A DNA stretch of 64,000 bases. Source: JAUASW01 sp036880965 (GTDB lineage: Bacteria > Pseudomonadota > Gammaproteobacteria > Burkholderiales > Burkholderiaceae_C). Positions within the stretch are counted from its first letter, which is position 1, and every line of letters starts with the position of its first letter. Shown here piece by piece: positions 8,485-16,249 of this stretch. The stretch is from NCBI RefSeq assembly GCF_036880965.1, contig NZ_JBAJMV010000004.1, positions 481,305 through 545,304 of the forward strand. Reading direction: 5' to 3'. The translations under genes and the position numbers were made by a program. The notes beneath the pieces were generated by a model. That model worked only from the letters and a program-made list of their open reading frames with translations. It searched no databases and was not told the DNA's origin.

Positions 8485-9678
8485 TCAGCCCGCCGCGCGC
8501 TTGGCCAAGATCTCGAAGGCCGGCAGGGTCTTGCCCTCCAGCACTTCGAGGAAGGCACCGCCGCCGGTGGAGATGTAGCCGACCTCTTTTTCAATGCCGT
8601 ACTTGGCAATGGCCGCCAGCGTATCGCCACCGCCGGCAATGCTGAATGCAGACGATGCCGCAATCGCGCGGGCGATGGTTTCGGTGCCGCCGGCAAAGGC
8701 GTCGAACTCGAACACGCCGACCGGGCCGTTCCAGACGATGGTGCCGGCGGCTTTCAATTGCTCGGCCAGCAGTGCGGCAGTCTTGGGTCCGATGTCCAGG
8801 ATCAGGTCGTCTTCGGCAACCTCATGGGCTGCCTTGACCGTCGCTTCGGCATCGGCCGCAAAGCGCTTGGCACAGACCACGTCCACCGGGATCGGCACCG
8901 CGGCGCCGCGCGCCTTCATGCTGTCGATCACGGCCTTGGCCTCGCCCACCAAATCAGGCTCGGCCAGCGACTTGCCGATGGACAGGCCGGCCGCCAGCAT
9001 GAAGGTGTTGGCAATGCCGCCGCCGACGATCAGGCCATCAACCTTGTCGGACAGCGCCTTCAGGATGGTCAGCTTGGTCGATACCTTGGAACCGGCCACG
9101 ATGGCGACCAGCGGGCGCTTCGGTTGCGCCAGGGCCTTGGTGATGGCGTCGATCTCGGCGGCCAGCAGCGGGCCGGCGCAGGCCACCTTCGCAAACTGGG
9201 CGATGCCGTAGGTCGTGCCTTCGGCGCGGTGGGCGGTACCGAAGGCGTCGTTGACGTAGATGTCGCAGAGCGCGGCCATCTTCTTCGCCAGCTCTTCGCT
9301 GTTCTTCTTCTCGCCCTTGTTGACGCGGCAGTTCTCCAGCATCACGAGCGAGCCCGGTGCGACCTCCACGCCATCAACCCAATTGGCCACGACCGGGATC
9401 TCGCGGCCCATCAGCTCACCCATGCGCTTGGCAATCGGCGCCAGCGAGTCTTCCGGCTTGAACTCGCCCTCGGTCGGGCGGCCCAGGTGCGAGGTCACCA
9501 TCACGGCCGCCCCTGCTTTCAAGGCTTGCTCGATACAGGGAATGGAGGCGCGGATGCGCGTGTCTTCGGTGATCTTGCCGTCGTCGTCTTGCGGGACGTT
9601 CAGGTCGGCACGGATGAAGACGCGCTGGCCAGCAACTTTGCCGGCAGCGACCAGGTCGGAGAAACGCAGGACGTTCAT
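8485..9678 (-). CDS. pgk: Phosphoglycerate kinase
   Basis: The 397-residue cytoplasmic enzyme transfers phosphate between 1,3-bisphosphoglycerate and ADP. The substrate-binding N-terminus (VFIRADLNVPQDDDG), TSHLGRPTEG, the central AIVAGSKVSTKL, the nucleotide-binding IVGGGIANTF and the C-terminal GGGDTLAAI and STGGGAFLE are all present. Length is typical. A terminator follows at 8443-8465, so it is likely a single-gene unit within the glycolytic cluster. Confidence 0.97.
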   Translation of the reverse strand: MNVLRFSDLVAAGKVAGQRVFIRADLNVPQDDDGKITEDTRIRASIPCIEQALKAGAAVMVTSHLGRPTEGEFKPEDSLAPIAKRMGELMGREIPVVANWVDGVEVAPGSLVMLENCRVNKGEKKNSEELAKKMAALCDIYVNDAFGTAHRAEGTTYGIAQFAKVACAGPLLAAEIDAITKALAQPKRPLVAIVAGSKVSTKLTILKALSDKVDGLIVGGGIANTFMLAAGLSIGKSLAEPDLVGEAKAVIDSMKARGAAVPIPVDVVCAKRFAADAEATVKAAHEVAEDDLILDIGPKTAALLAEQLKAAGTIVWNGPVGVFEFDAFAGGTETIARAIAASSAFSIAGGGDTLAAIAKYGIEKEVGYISTGGGAFLEVLEGKTLPAFEILAKRAAG

Positions 9679-9750
9679 GGAAAGGTCTCGGAGGTCAGAA
9701 AGTTGGGGCGAAGCTTACCAAGTCGGCCGTCCGTACCAGGTTTCTTGCGA

Positions 9751-10080
9751 TTACCAGCCAAGCCCGATTCGCAATGTGAGCATGACGGCGGTGCCGCAAA
9801 TGATGGTGCCGAGGATGCCGCGCTTCCAGAAGAAGTAGGCGGTGCCGGCCAGGGTTGCGTAGATGCGCGCGTCCTGCCAGGTCGAGATCAACTGGCCCTG
9901 GGTCAGGACGATCTCAGGCACGATGACCGCCGCCAGCGCAGCCAGCGGCGCATAGCGCAGGCCGTTCTTGGCCCAGTCGGGCATCGGTATCTCGTTCTTG
10001 GGAAGCATGAAGAAGCTGCGCGTGATCAGGGTGATCACCGCCATGCCAAGAATGCCCAGCACTGCCCACCAGAAGCTCAT
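9751..10080 (-). CDS. azlD: AzlD-family branched-chain amino acid exporter subunit
   Basis: A 109-residue membrane protein with about four hydrophobic segments, opening MSFWWAVLGILGM and containing ITLITRSFFML and RYAPLAALAAVIVPEI. This is the small partner of AzlC in the AzlCD (YgaZH-like) exporter of the inner membrane. Its ATG overlaps the azlC stop codon by 4 bp (ATGA), indicating translational coupling. Confidence 0.9.
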   Translation of the reverse strand: MSFWWAVLGILGMAVITLITRSFFMLPKNEIPMPDWAKNGLRYAPLAALAAVIVPEIVLTQGQLISTWQDARIYATLAGTAYFFWKRGILGTIICGTAVMLTLRIGLGW

Positions 10081-10802
10081 GCCTTGCTCCTCACCGGCGG
10101 CACCCAGCGTTCCATCAGCAGCCCCACGGCCACCGCCGCCGCAATCGCCACCAGGATGTTGAGCCGCAGTGGCAAGGCGTAGGCAGCCACGGCAGCGCAG
10201 CCGGCCACCGCAGCCGAGACCCAGGAGTTGCGGTCCGACAGCAGCGAGTACGCCAGGCCCAGCAGCGCCAGCACGCCTGCGAAGCCCAGGCCCCATTGCG
10301 TGGGCACCTGGTCGGCCAGCAAGATGCCGATCAGCGCCGGCACCTGCCAGGAGCTCCAGTTCACCACCACGCCGCCCCAGTAGTAGGGCAGTTGCTCCGG
10401 CCCAGGCTGGCCGTCCGGGAAGCGCTTCAGGAAAGCGACGTAGTTGAGGTCGGCAGCAAAGTACCCGATGGCCATGCGCAGCCAGCGCGACTCATGGCTG
10501 AAATACTGGCGCCACTGCGCACTGAAGATCAGGAAACGCAGGTTCACGCAAAAGGACGTCGCCCACAGCACCCACAGCGGCGCGCCGCTGGCGAGCAGCG
10601 GCAAGGAGGCCAGCTGCGAACTGCCGGCAAACACGGTGAGGCTCATCAGGAGCGCCAAGGGCAGGGAGAGCCCGCTCTTGATCATCGCCACGCCCGTGAC
10701 CAGACCCCAGGCCGAGATGCCCAGCGTGATGCCAGCCATGTCGCGCGCACCCTCGGCAAAGGCCGGGTGGCGCCACAGCGGCGCAGAAAGAGAAAAGCCC
10801 AT
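10077..10802 (-). CDS. azlC: AzlC-family branched-chain amino acid exporter subunit
   Basis: The 241-residue protein has the AzlC signature: an N-terminal FAEGARD before the first membrane segment, ISAWGLVTGVAMIKSGLS, VFAGSSQLASLPL, and FCVNLRFLIFSAQW. It should form the large subunit of a branched-chain amino acid exporter with AzlD. The start at 10802 is favoured because it keeps the family N-terminus, but it lies inside a long hairpin (10791-10827) and has no clear Shine-Dalgarno sequence. An internal ATG at 10739 is a weaker alternative. Confidence 0.88.
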   Translation of the reverse strand: MGFSLSAPLWRHPAFAEGARDMAGITLGISAWGLVTGVAMIKSGLSLPLALLMSLTVFAGSSQLASLPLLASGAPLWVLWATSFCVNLRFLIFSAQWRQYFSHESRWLRMAIGYFAADLNYVAFLKRFPDGQPGPEQLPYYWGGVVVNWSSWQVPALIGILLADQVPTQWGLGFAGVLALLGLAYSLLSDRNSWVSAAVAGCAAVAAYALPLRLNILVAIAAAVAVGLLMERWVPPVRSKA

Positions 10803-10863
10803 TCGAATACTTTCGGATGGGCTTTCTGTAAGAGCCCATACGGCTGATTGTCGTATGGGCTTT
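10791..10863 (-). promoter_or_regulatory. Two tandem hairpins over the azlC leader and start codon
   Basis: On the minus strand two hairpins share the same agcccat/atgggct core. The upstream one pairs 10852-10863 with 10833-10842. The downstream one pairs 10817-10827 with 10791-10802 and has an inner stem (cgaa/ttcg). The azlC ATG (10800-10802) is inside the second stem. Because the arms are interchangeable, alternative folds are possible. A T-rich stretch follows the second stem, so it could instead be the terminator of the upstream GIN-domain gene. Confidence 0.55.
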
Positions 10864-10911
10864 CGTCCGATGCTGCCGTACGGGATCTCTTGCCAAGCGG
10901 CGCCCGAGGAT

Positions 10912-10974
10912 CCGGCTTTGCCGGGCCTCCGGGCGCGCCCCCTTGAGGGGGCCGGCGAAGCCGGTACGGGGTGG
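10912..10974 (-). repeat. Composite hairpin intergenic element, copy 1
   Basis: Just past the stop of the GIN-domain gene lie three short hairpins in a row on the minus strand: ccggcttcgccgg, ccccctcaaggggg and ccggcaaagccgg. The same arrangement, with identical second and third hairpins, occurs at 48845-48910 after rpoA. No good T-run follows. Confidence 0.7.
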
Positions 10975-11736
10975 TCAGTTCAGCTTGCGCACCTTGCCGC
11001 TGCCGGCCACGGAGCTGCTGATCTCGGGCGAGCCGAGGTAGCCGACGTCGCCGCTGCCAGCAATCTTGACTTCGAGCTTCTTGACGGCATTGACGCGGGC
11101 ATCGCCGCTGCCACTGATGGAGATCTTGACCTCTTCGGCCACCGTGTCGGTCGCCTTGACGTCACCCGAGCCGGCGATCGAGACATTCAGCTGGCCGGTG
11201 CGCCCCTTGGCGCTGATGTCGCCGCTGCCCGCCACGCGCAGGCCCAGCTTCTCGCTGGTCAGCTCGCTGAACTGGATGTCGCCCGAGCCGGCAATGCTGG
11301 CTTCGACCGCGCCGGTCTTCATCGCATCGACCTTGACCAGTCCCGAGCCGGCCACCGAGATGGCGCGCAGCTGCGCCATGCTGATGCTCACTTCGGGCGT
11401 GGTGCTGGTCGAGAAGCTGACGCCCTTCTTGGGGCCGATCTCCAGCGTGCGGCCCTTGCCGCTCTCGACGACACGGGTTTCCAGATACGGCAGGAGGTTC
11501 TTGTCGGCCTTGATCTCGAGCTTGTGCGAGTCGGCCTGGCGGATGTAGATCTTGAAGCCACCGACGGCGGCAATGCCGTCGAAGGCGCCGACATCGCGGC
11601 TCTCGCTGGTGACTTCGCCGGAGCCCTTGATGGTTTCCTTGCTGCCCCAGCTCCAGTCGAAGGCGTGTGCTGCGCTGGAAGCGGTGAAGGCGGCGCCGGC
11701 CAGGGCAGCAATGGCAAACAGATGACGACGGTTCAT
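10975..11736 (-). CDS. Secreted GIN-domain (DUF2807) repeat protein
   Basis: The 253-residue protein has a signal peptide (MNRRHLFAIAALAGAAFTAS, likely cleaved near AHA). The body is a regular beta-helix-like domain of the DUF2807/GIN family: GFDGIAAVGG-like opening, then repeated AGSGD or SGSGD turns every 18-25 residues (about seven from residue 125 on), ending VAGSGKVRKLN. Such domains are known in exported proteins of unknown role. The start at 11736 places the signal peptide at the N-terminus. It is probably periplasmic or surface-associated; function is not known. Confidence 0.85.
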   Translation of the reverse strand: MNRRHLFAIAALAGAAFTASSAAHAFDWSWGSKETIKGSGEVTSESRDVGAFDGIAAVGGFKIYIRQADSHKLEIKADKNLLPYLETRVVESGKGRTLEIGPKKGVSFSTSTTPEVSISMAQLRAISVAGSGLVKVDAMKTGAVEASIAGSGDIQFSELTSEKLGLRVAGSGDISAKGRTGQLNVSIAGSGDVKATDTVAEEVKISISGSGDARVNAVKKLEVKIAGSGDVGYLGSPEISSSVAGSGKVRKLN

Positions 11737-11879
11737 GATGCGGGACTCCGGTTGTGTTGGGGTGAGCGCATCATCTCGAAGCGACCCGGGCACCGCGAGC
11801 CGCAATCGACCAAGTGCTGGAGCCGGAGGACGAAGTGCGGGAAGCCAGGCGCCGCGCAACGGCTCGCGTCCGCGTTCGC

Positions 11880-12272
11880 CTACTTGGACTTGCTCGCGTC
11901 CTTGCCTGCTTCCTTGGCCGCCGGCTTGCTGCTGGCCGGCTTCTCTTCCGCCGCATGGCTCTCGGCCGGCTCCGGCGGCGGCAGGGCCTTGCCGTCGGGG
12001 CCGCGCGGCACGACGGGCGCCACACCCTCGAGCTTGTTCTCGCGCATGTACTCGTCCATTTCCTTCCAGCCGGTGAAGACTGCGGCCTTCAGGGCTTTCG
12101 GATTGAGCAGGTAGCAGTCCTCGATGGCGCGCGAGGCATGGCGGCAGGCGCTGCCCACGGCCTTGCCTTCCGCCTCCTTGGCGGCGGCAATCTTGGCCGG
12201 ATCTTCAATGCCCAGTTGCTCGCAGGCAGCCAGGCTGGCGAGCAGGGGCAGGGTCAGCAGCAGTCGCTTCAT
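11880..12272 (-). CDS. Small lipoprotein of unknown function
   Basis: The 130-residue product starts at 12272 (MKRLLLTLPLLASLAAC) with a lipobox and acylation site at Cys17, so it is predicted to be a membrane lipoprotein. The mature part contains two further Cys residues (SACRHASRAIEDCYLL), possibly a disulfide, and a Pro/Ala/Lys-rich low-complexity tail ending DASKSK. The frame is open upstream to 12323 but that part precedes the signal sequence. It follows htpX by 40 bp on the same strand and could be in one transcript with it. I do not recognise a function. Confidence 0.75.
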   Translation of the reverse strand: MKRLLLTLPLLASLAACEQLGIEDPAKIAAAKEAEGKAVGSACRHASRAIEDCYLLNPKALKAAVFTGWKEMDEYMRENKLEGVAPVVPRGPDGKALPPPEPAESHAAEEKPASSKPAAKEAGKDASKSK

Positions 12273-12312
12273 CCCGGAACTATCGGCGAAATTGGAGCCG
12301 GCTTTAGTGGGA

Positions 12313-13161
12313 TCAACGGCCACGTGCCATCGCCATCAGGCGTTCGATGCGTTCCTCCGTCGACGGATGCGTGCTGAACAGGCCCGCCAGGCCGCGACCC
12401 GAGAGCGGATTCATGATCATCATCTGCGCCGTTTCCGGGTGGGCTTCGGCGGGCGCCAGCGGTATGCCCTGGGCATAGCGGTGGATCTTGTCCAGGGCCG
12501 AGGCCAGCGATGCCGGGTCGCCGGAGATCTCGGCGCCGACGCGGTCCGCCTCGAACTCGCGGGCACGGCTGATGGCCATCTGGATCACGCTGGCGGCGAT
12601 GGGCGCCAGGATGGCAACCAGGATGCCCACCAGCGGGTTGGCCGGGCGGCCTTCGCTGTCGCGGCCGCCGAACAGCACGGCAAAGTTGGCCAGCATCGAG
12701 ATCGCGCCGGCCATGGTGGCGCTGACGGTGCTGATCAGGATGTCACGGTGCTTCACATGCGCTAGCTCATGGGCCATCACGCCACGCAGCTCGCGGGCGG
12801 ACAGCACGCGCAGGATGCCCGTGGTGGCGGCCACGGCCGCATGCTCAGGGTTGCGGCCGGTGGCAAAGGCGTTGGGCGCGTCTTCGTCGATCAGGTAGAC
12901 GCGCGGCATCGGCAGCTCGGCCTTTTGCGCCAGCTCACGCACCATGGCGTAGAACTGCGGCGCCGAGGTTTCATCCACCTCGCGGGCGTTGTACATCTTC
13001 AGCACCATGGTGTCGGAGAACCAGTAGCTGAAGAAATTCATGCCCAGTGCGACGACGAGCGCCAGCATCATGCCGGCGCGACCGCCGATCATGGCGCCGA
13101 TGGCCATGAACAAGGCAGTGATCGCGGCCATCAGGATGGCGGTCTTCATCAGATTGAACAT
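12313..13161 (-). CDS. htpX: HtpX membrane metalloprotease
   Basis: This 282-residue inner-membrane zinc protease takes part in membrane protein quality control. It has the N-terminal membrane pair (TAILMAAITALFMAIGAMIG and a second helix), the HExxH active site HELAH preceded by LRGVMA, two further membrane segments, and the downstream REFEADR motif supplying the third zinc ligand. It ends with the usual STHPSTEERIERL signature. The start at 13161 (MFNLMKTA) fits the family; a longer frame to 13182 is unlikely. Confidence 0.95.
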   Translation of the reverse strand: MFNLMKTAILMAAITALFMAIGAMIGGRAGMMLALVVALGMNFFSYWFSDTMVLKMYNAREVDETSAPQFYAMVRELAQKAELPMPRVYLIDEDAPNAFATGRNPEHAAVAATTGILRVLSARELRGVMAHELAHVKHRDILISTVSATMAGAISMLANFAVLFGGRDSEGRPANPLVGILVAILAPIAASVIQMAISRAREFEADRVGAEISGDPASLASALDKIHRYAQGIPLAPAEAHPETAQMMIMNPLSGRGLAGLFSTHPSTEERIERLMAMARGR

Positions 13162-13221
13162 TGTTGAACGCTCCGAAAACAAGGGATCAGGCTGGGCTAG
13201 ATGATGGCCCTCGGCCGGAAT

Positions 13222-14187
13222 TCAAGCCAGATCGAACTGTTCGCCGGCGCTGATGGGCCGGGCCTGCAGCAGGGCCGCTGCCGGCAAGCGCTTGCCGCCG
13301 GCGCGCTGCAGCTGGGTCAGCCTCAGCGCCTGGTTGCCGCAAGCGACCACGGGGCCTTGCGAGTCCACAGACAACACGCTGCCGGGCGTGCCGCTGGCAT
13401 CCACCAGCTCGGCGCCCCAGACCTTCAAGGTCTCGCCGGCCAATTGCGCCTGGCCGCCGGGGAAGGGATCGAAGGCACGCAGGCGGCGCTCGATCTGGGC
13501 GGCGTCCTGCCGCCAGTCGATCTGGCTCTCGGCCTTCTCGATCTTGTGCGCATAGCAGACACCCTCATCCGGCTGCTTGACCGGATGAAAGCCGCCGCAG
13601 GCCGCCAGTTCGAGCGCCTCGACAATCAGCCGCCCGCCGAGCACGGCGAGCCGGTCGTGCAGGCTGGCCGTGGTGTCGGCCGCTGCAATGCCCAGCTTCT
13701 CGACCAGCAGCATGTCGCCAGTGTCCAGGCCCGCGTCCATCTGCATGATGGTGATGCCGGTCTCGGTGTCGCCCGCCTCGATGGCGCGATGGATGGGCGC
13801 TGCGCCTCGCCAGCGCGGCAAAAGGGATGCGTGGATATTGAGGCAGCCGCGCCTCGGCATATCAAGCACCCATTGGGGAAGGATCAGGCCGTAAGCTGCA
13901 ACCACCAAGACATCGAGCCTGGCGTCCAGCAGCGCTTGCCGGCCCATCTCGGCCTCTTCAGGAAACTTGCCATCCAGCCGCAGACTGCGCGGCTGGGCCA
14001 CGGGGATGCCATGCTGAACGGCCAGCTGCTTCACTGCCGAGGCCTGCAGCTTCATGCCGCGGCCGGCCGGGCGGTCCGGCTGGGTCAGCACCAGGGGCAC
14101 CTCGAAGCCCGCCTGCAGCAGCGCTTCCAGCGCCTGCGCCGCGAACTCGGGCGTGCCGGCGAAGCCGACCCTCAAGCCTGAATTCAT
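13222..14187 (-). CDS. fmt: Methionyl-tRNA formyltransferase
   Basis: The 321-residue enzyme formylates initiator Met-tRNA using 10-formyltetrahydrofolate. RVGFAGTPEFA at the start, LTQPDRPAGRG, VVAAYGLILPQWVLDMPRRG, the catalytic NIHASLLPRWRGAAPI and the DTGDML region are all intact. A C-terminal tRNA-binding domain follows. It lies 73 bp downstream of def on the same strand, the usual def-fmt pair that adds and removes N-formyl groups. The window also holds two initiator tRNA genes, the substrate of this enzyme. Confidence 0.97.
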   Translation of the reverse strand: MNSGLRVGFAGTPEFAAQALEALLQAGFEVPLVLTQPDRPAGRGMKLQASAVKQLAVQHGIPVAQPRSLRLDGKFPEEAEMGRQALLDARLDVLVVAAYGLILPQWVLDMPRRGCLNIHASLLPRWRGAAPIHRAIEAGDTETGITIMQMDAGLDTGDMLLVEKLGIAAADTTASLHDRLAVLGGRLIVEALELAACGGFHPVKQPDEGVCYAHKIEKAESQIDWRQDAAQIERRLRAFDPFPGGQAQLAGETLKVWGAELVDASGTPGSVLSVDSQGPVVACGNQALRLTQLQRAGGKRLPAAALLQARPISAGEQFDLA

Positions 14188-14260
14188 TGGAGCACCCTTC
14201 GGCCTGCGGCCTGCCGCCCACAGCGGGAGCGAGCTTGCTTGGGGCGGCCCGGCGCGGCGC

Positions 14261-14785
14261 TCATCGACGCACGCGCTCCGGCTGCTCTTCGCGCGCCTTC
14301 TTGACCAGCTTGGTCTTGATGCGGTCGCGCTTCATCGGGCTCAGGTACTCGACGAAGACCTTGCCCATCAGGTGATCCATTTCATGCTGGACGCAGACGG
14401 CCAGCAGGCCCTCGGCCTCGAATTCCCAGACCTGGCCCTCCCGGTTCAGCGAGCGCACCTTTACCTTGGAATGCCGCTTGACCTTGTCGTAGATGGTGGG
14501 CACCGAGAGGCAGCCCTCCTCACCATCAACCCAGTCTTCGCTGAACGAAACCAGCTCCGGGTTGATCAGCACACGCGGCTCGTTGCGCTCGTTGGAGGTA
14601 TCGATCACGACCACCCGCTCATGCACGTCGACCTGGGTTGCGGCCAGGCCCACGCCCTCGGCCGAGTACATGGTCTCGAGCATGTCATCAACCAGGGTGC
14701 GGATGCGCTCATCAACTTCTGCCACCGGTTTGGCAACAGTATGGAGGCGGGGATCCGGGTATTTCAGGATATTCAGCAGGGCCAT
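14261..14785 (-). CDS. def: Peptide deformylase
   Basis: The 174-residue metalloenzyme removes the formyl group from nascent proteins. All three family motifs are present: GVGLAATQ, EGCLSVP (metal Cys) and QHEMDHL (HExxH metal site and catalytic Glu). I use the ATG at 14785 (MALLNILKYPDPRL); an upstream frame to 14860 lacks family similarity. It heads the def-fmt pair and diverges from the LysM gene at 14988 across about 200 bp. Confidence 0.97.
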   Translation of the reverse strand: MALLNILKYPDPRLHTVAKPVAEVDERIRTLVDDMLETMYSAEGVGLAATQVDVHERVVVIDTSNERNEPRVLINPELVSFSEDWVDGEEGCLSVPTIYDKVKRHSKVKVRSLNREGQVWEFEAEGLLAVCVQHEMDHLMGKVFVEYLSPMKRDRIKTKLVKKAREEQPERVRR

Positions 14786-14987
14786 GGAGGAGGAGGGTTG
14801 TGGACGGCACACAACGCCTGTTTGCAAGTGTTTGCAAGGGCGCCAATGCCCTTGCCTCATTCATTGCGACCGCCATTCATTGAAGGCAGAATCGCCGCAG
14901 TCCGGCGGGATTTTCGCCGATATAAGAACAAGCCGCAGCGATACCGCTGCAATACCCGGCAATCAGCCCGTCTGGAGAGAGTTTTCG

Positions 14988-16160
14988 ATGCACTCTTGCG
15001 TGAAACCGTTGACGCTCAGCCTGCTGGCCACCTCGCTTGCGCTGGCCGCCCTGCCAGCCAGCGCACAGGGCCAGTACCCAGTCACCGACACGCAGCGCCG
15101 CACGGCCGAGACGGTCGCGCAGTCCGGCGTGCCCCTGTCCGAGCTGGCGCCTGATGCGCCCGACTCGCACACCGTCAAGGCCGGCGACACACTGTGGGAC
15201 ATCTCCAAGCTCTTCCTGAAGAGCCCCTGGCGCTGGCCCGAGCTCTGGGGCATGAACCGCGAGCAGATCGCCAACCCGCACCTGATCTACCCGGGCCAGG
15301 TGCTGGTGCTGGTCAAGAAAGACGGCCGTGCGCAGCTGCTGATGGGCCAGCCGCGCGGCGCCAATGCCGACATGCAGGGCCTGCCTTCGGGCAAGCTCTC
15401 GCCGCAGGTGCGGGCCAGCAAGTTCGAGGACAACGCCATCCTCGCGATTCCGCAGCACCTGATCGAGCCCTTCCTCAATGAGGCCGTGGTGCTGGACACC
15501 GATTCGCTGGACAAGGCACCCCGGGTCGTCGCCGCCCAGGAAGGCCGTGTTCTCCTGACCAAGGGCGACCTGGCCTATGCCCGGGGCGACATGAAGCAGG
15601 CTCGCGACTGGCGCTTGTTCCGCCAGGTCAAACCCCTGCGCGACCCGACTACCAAGGAAGTGCTGGGCTATGAGGCGCCCTACCTCGGGACGGCCGAGAT
15701 GACCCGGTTGGCCGAGGAGCGCAAGAACGCCGACGGCAAGAGCGAGCCCACGGTATCGACGCTGACCATCAAGTCCGTGCGCCAGGAAATCGGCGCCGGC
15801 GACCGGCTCGCACCGGTGCTGCAACGCGAGTTCATCCGCTATGTGCCGCATCCGCCGGCCGTTGCCATGAATGGCCAGATCATCTCGGTCTATGGCGACG
15901 CCCTGACCGGCGGTCAAAACCAGATCGTCTCCCTGAACCGGGGCCGCCGCGACGGCATGGAACGCGGCCATGTGCTGGCCCTGTGGCAAGACGGCCGCAC
16001 CATCACCGACAGCACGGGCGAGAAGCGCGAGCAGATCAAGCTGCCGGACGAGCGGCATGGCGTGCTCTTCGTCTTCCAGGTCTACGAGCGGGTGAGCTAC
16101 GCGCTGATCGTCTCGGTCAAGCAGCCGGTGCAAGGCGGCGACCGCTTCACCAAGCCCTGA
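14988..16160 (+). CDS. Exported LysM-domain peptidoglycan-binding protein
   Basis: The 390-residue protein has a signal peptide (cleavage near ASAQG, residue 26) and one LysM domain at about residues 60-110 (SHTVKAGDTLWDISKLFLKS to YPGQVLVLV). The rest is the long conserved C-terminal region seen in proteobacterial LysM proteins encoded next to dprA. It is probably periplasmic and binds peptidoglycan; no hydrolase motif is visible. The ATG at 14988 has an upstream ggagag ribosome-binding site. The frame is open to 14493 but overlaps def antisense. Confidence 0.9.
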   Translation: MHSCVKPLTLSLLATSLALAALPASAQGQYPVTDTQRRTAETVAQSGVPLSELAPDAPDSHTVKAGDTLWDISKLFLKSPWRWPELWGMNREQIANPHLIYPGQVLVLVKKDGRAQLLMGQPRGANADMQGLPSGKLSPQVRASKFEDNAILAIPQHLIEPFLNEAVVLDTDSLDKAPRVVAAQEGRVLLTKGDLAYARGDMKQARDWRLFRQVKPLRDPTTKEVLGYEAPYLGTAEMTRLAEERKNADGKSEPTVSTLTIKSVRQEIGAGDRLAPVLQREFIRYVPHPPAVAMNGQIISVYGDALTGGQNQIVSLNRGRRDGMERGHVLALWQDGRTITDSTGEKREQIKLPDERHGVLFVFQVYERVSYALIVSVKQPVQGGDRFTKP

Positions 16161-16249
16161 GCGCCTTGAGCTGATGCCTGCGCGCTCCTGGTCTTCTCCG
16201 CCCCCCGGAGGGGCGTCGCAGTACCGACGGGCAACCGGGCGGTACTGAG

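Noticed and set aside
5606..8578. Plus-strand open frame of 990 codons opposite pyk and maeB
   Set aside because: Both genes underneath have intact catalytic motifs; the antisense product has no recognisable domain and the same shadow composition.
10975..11736. Repeated DNA pattern in the GIN-domain gene as a possible tandem repeat or CRISPR-like array
   Set aside because: The repeats are protein-level GSGD turns within one open frame; spacing and sequence vary and there are no unique spacers.
16190..16249. GC-rich hairpins before dprA as another copy of the composite intergenic element
   Set aside because: It has a cagtaccg/cggtactg stem but lacks the ccccctcaaggggg and ccggcaaagccgg cores.
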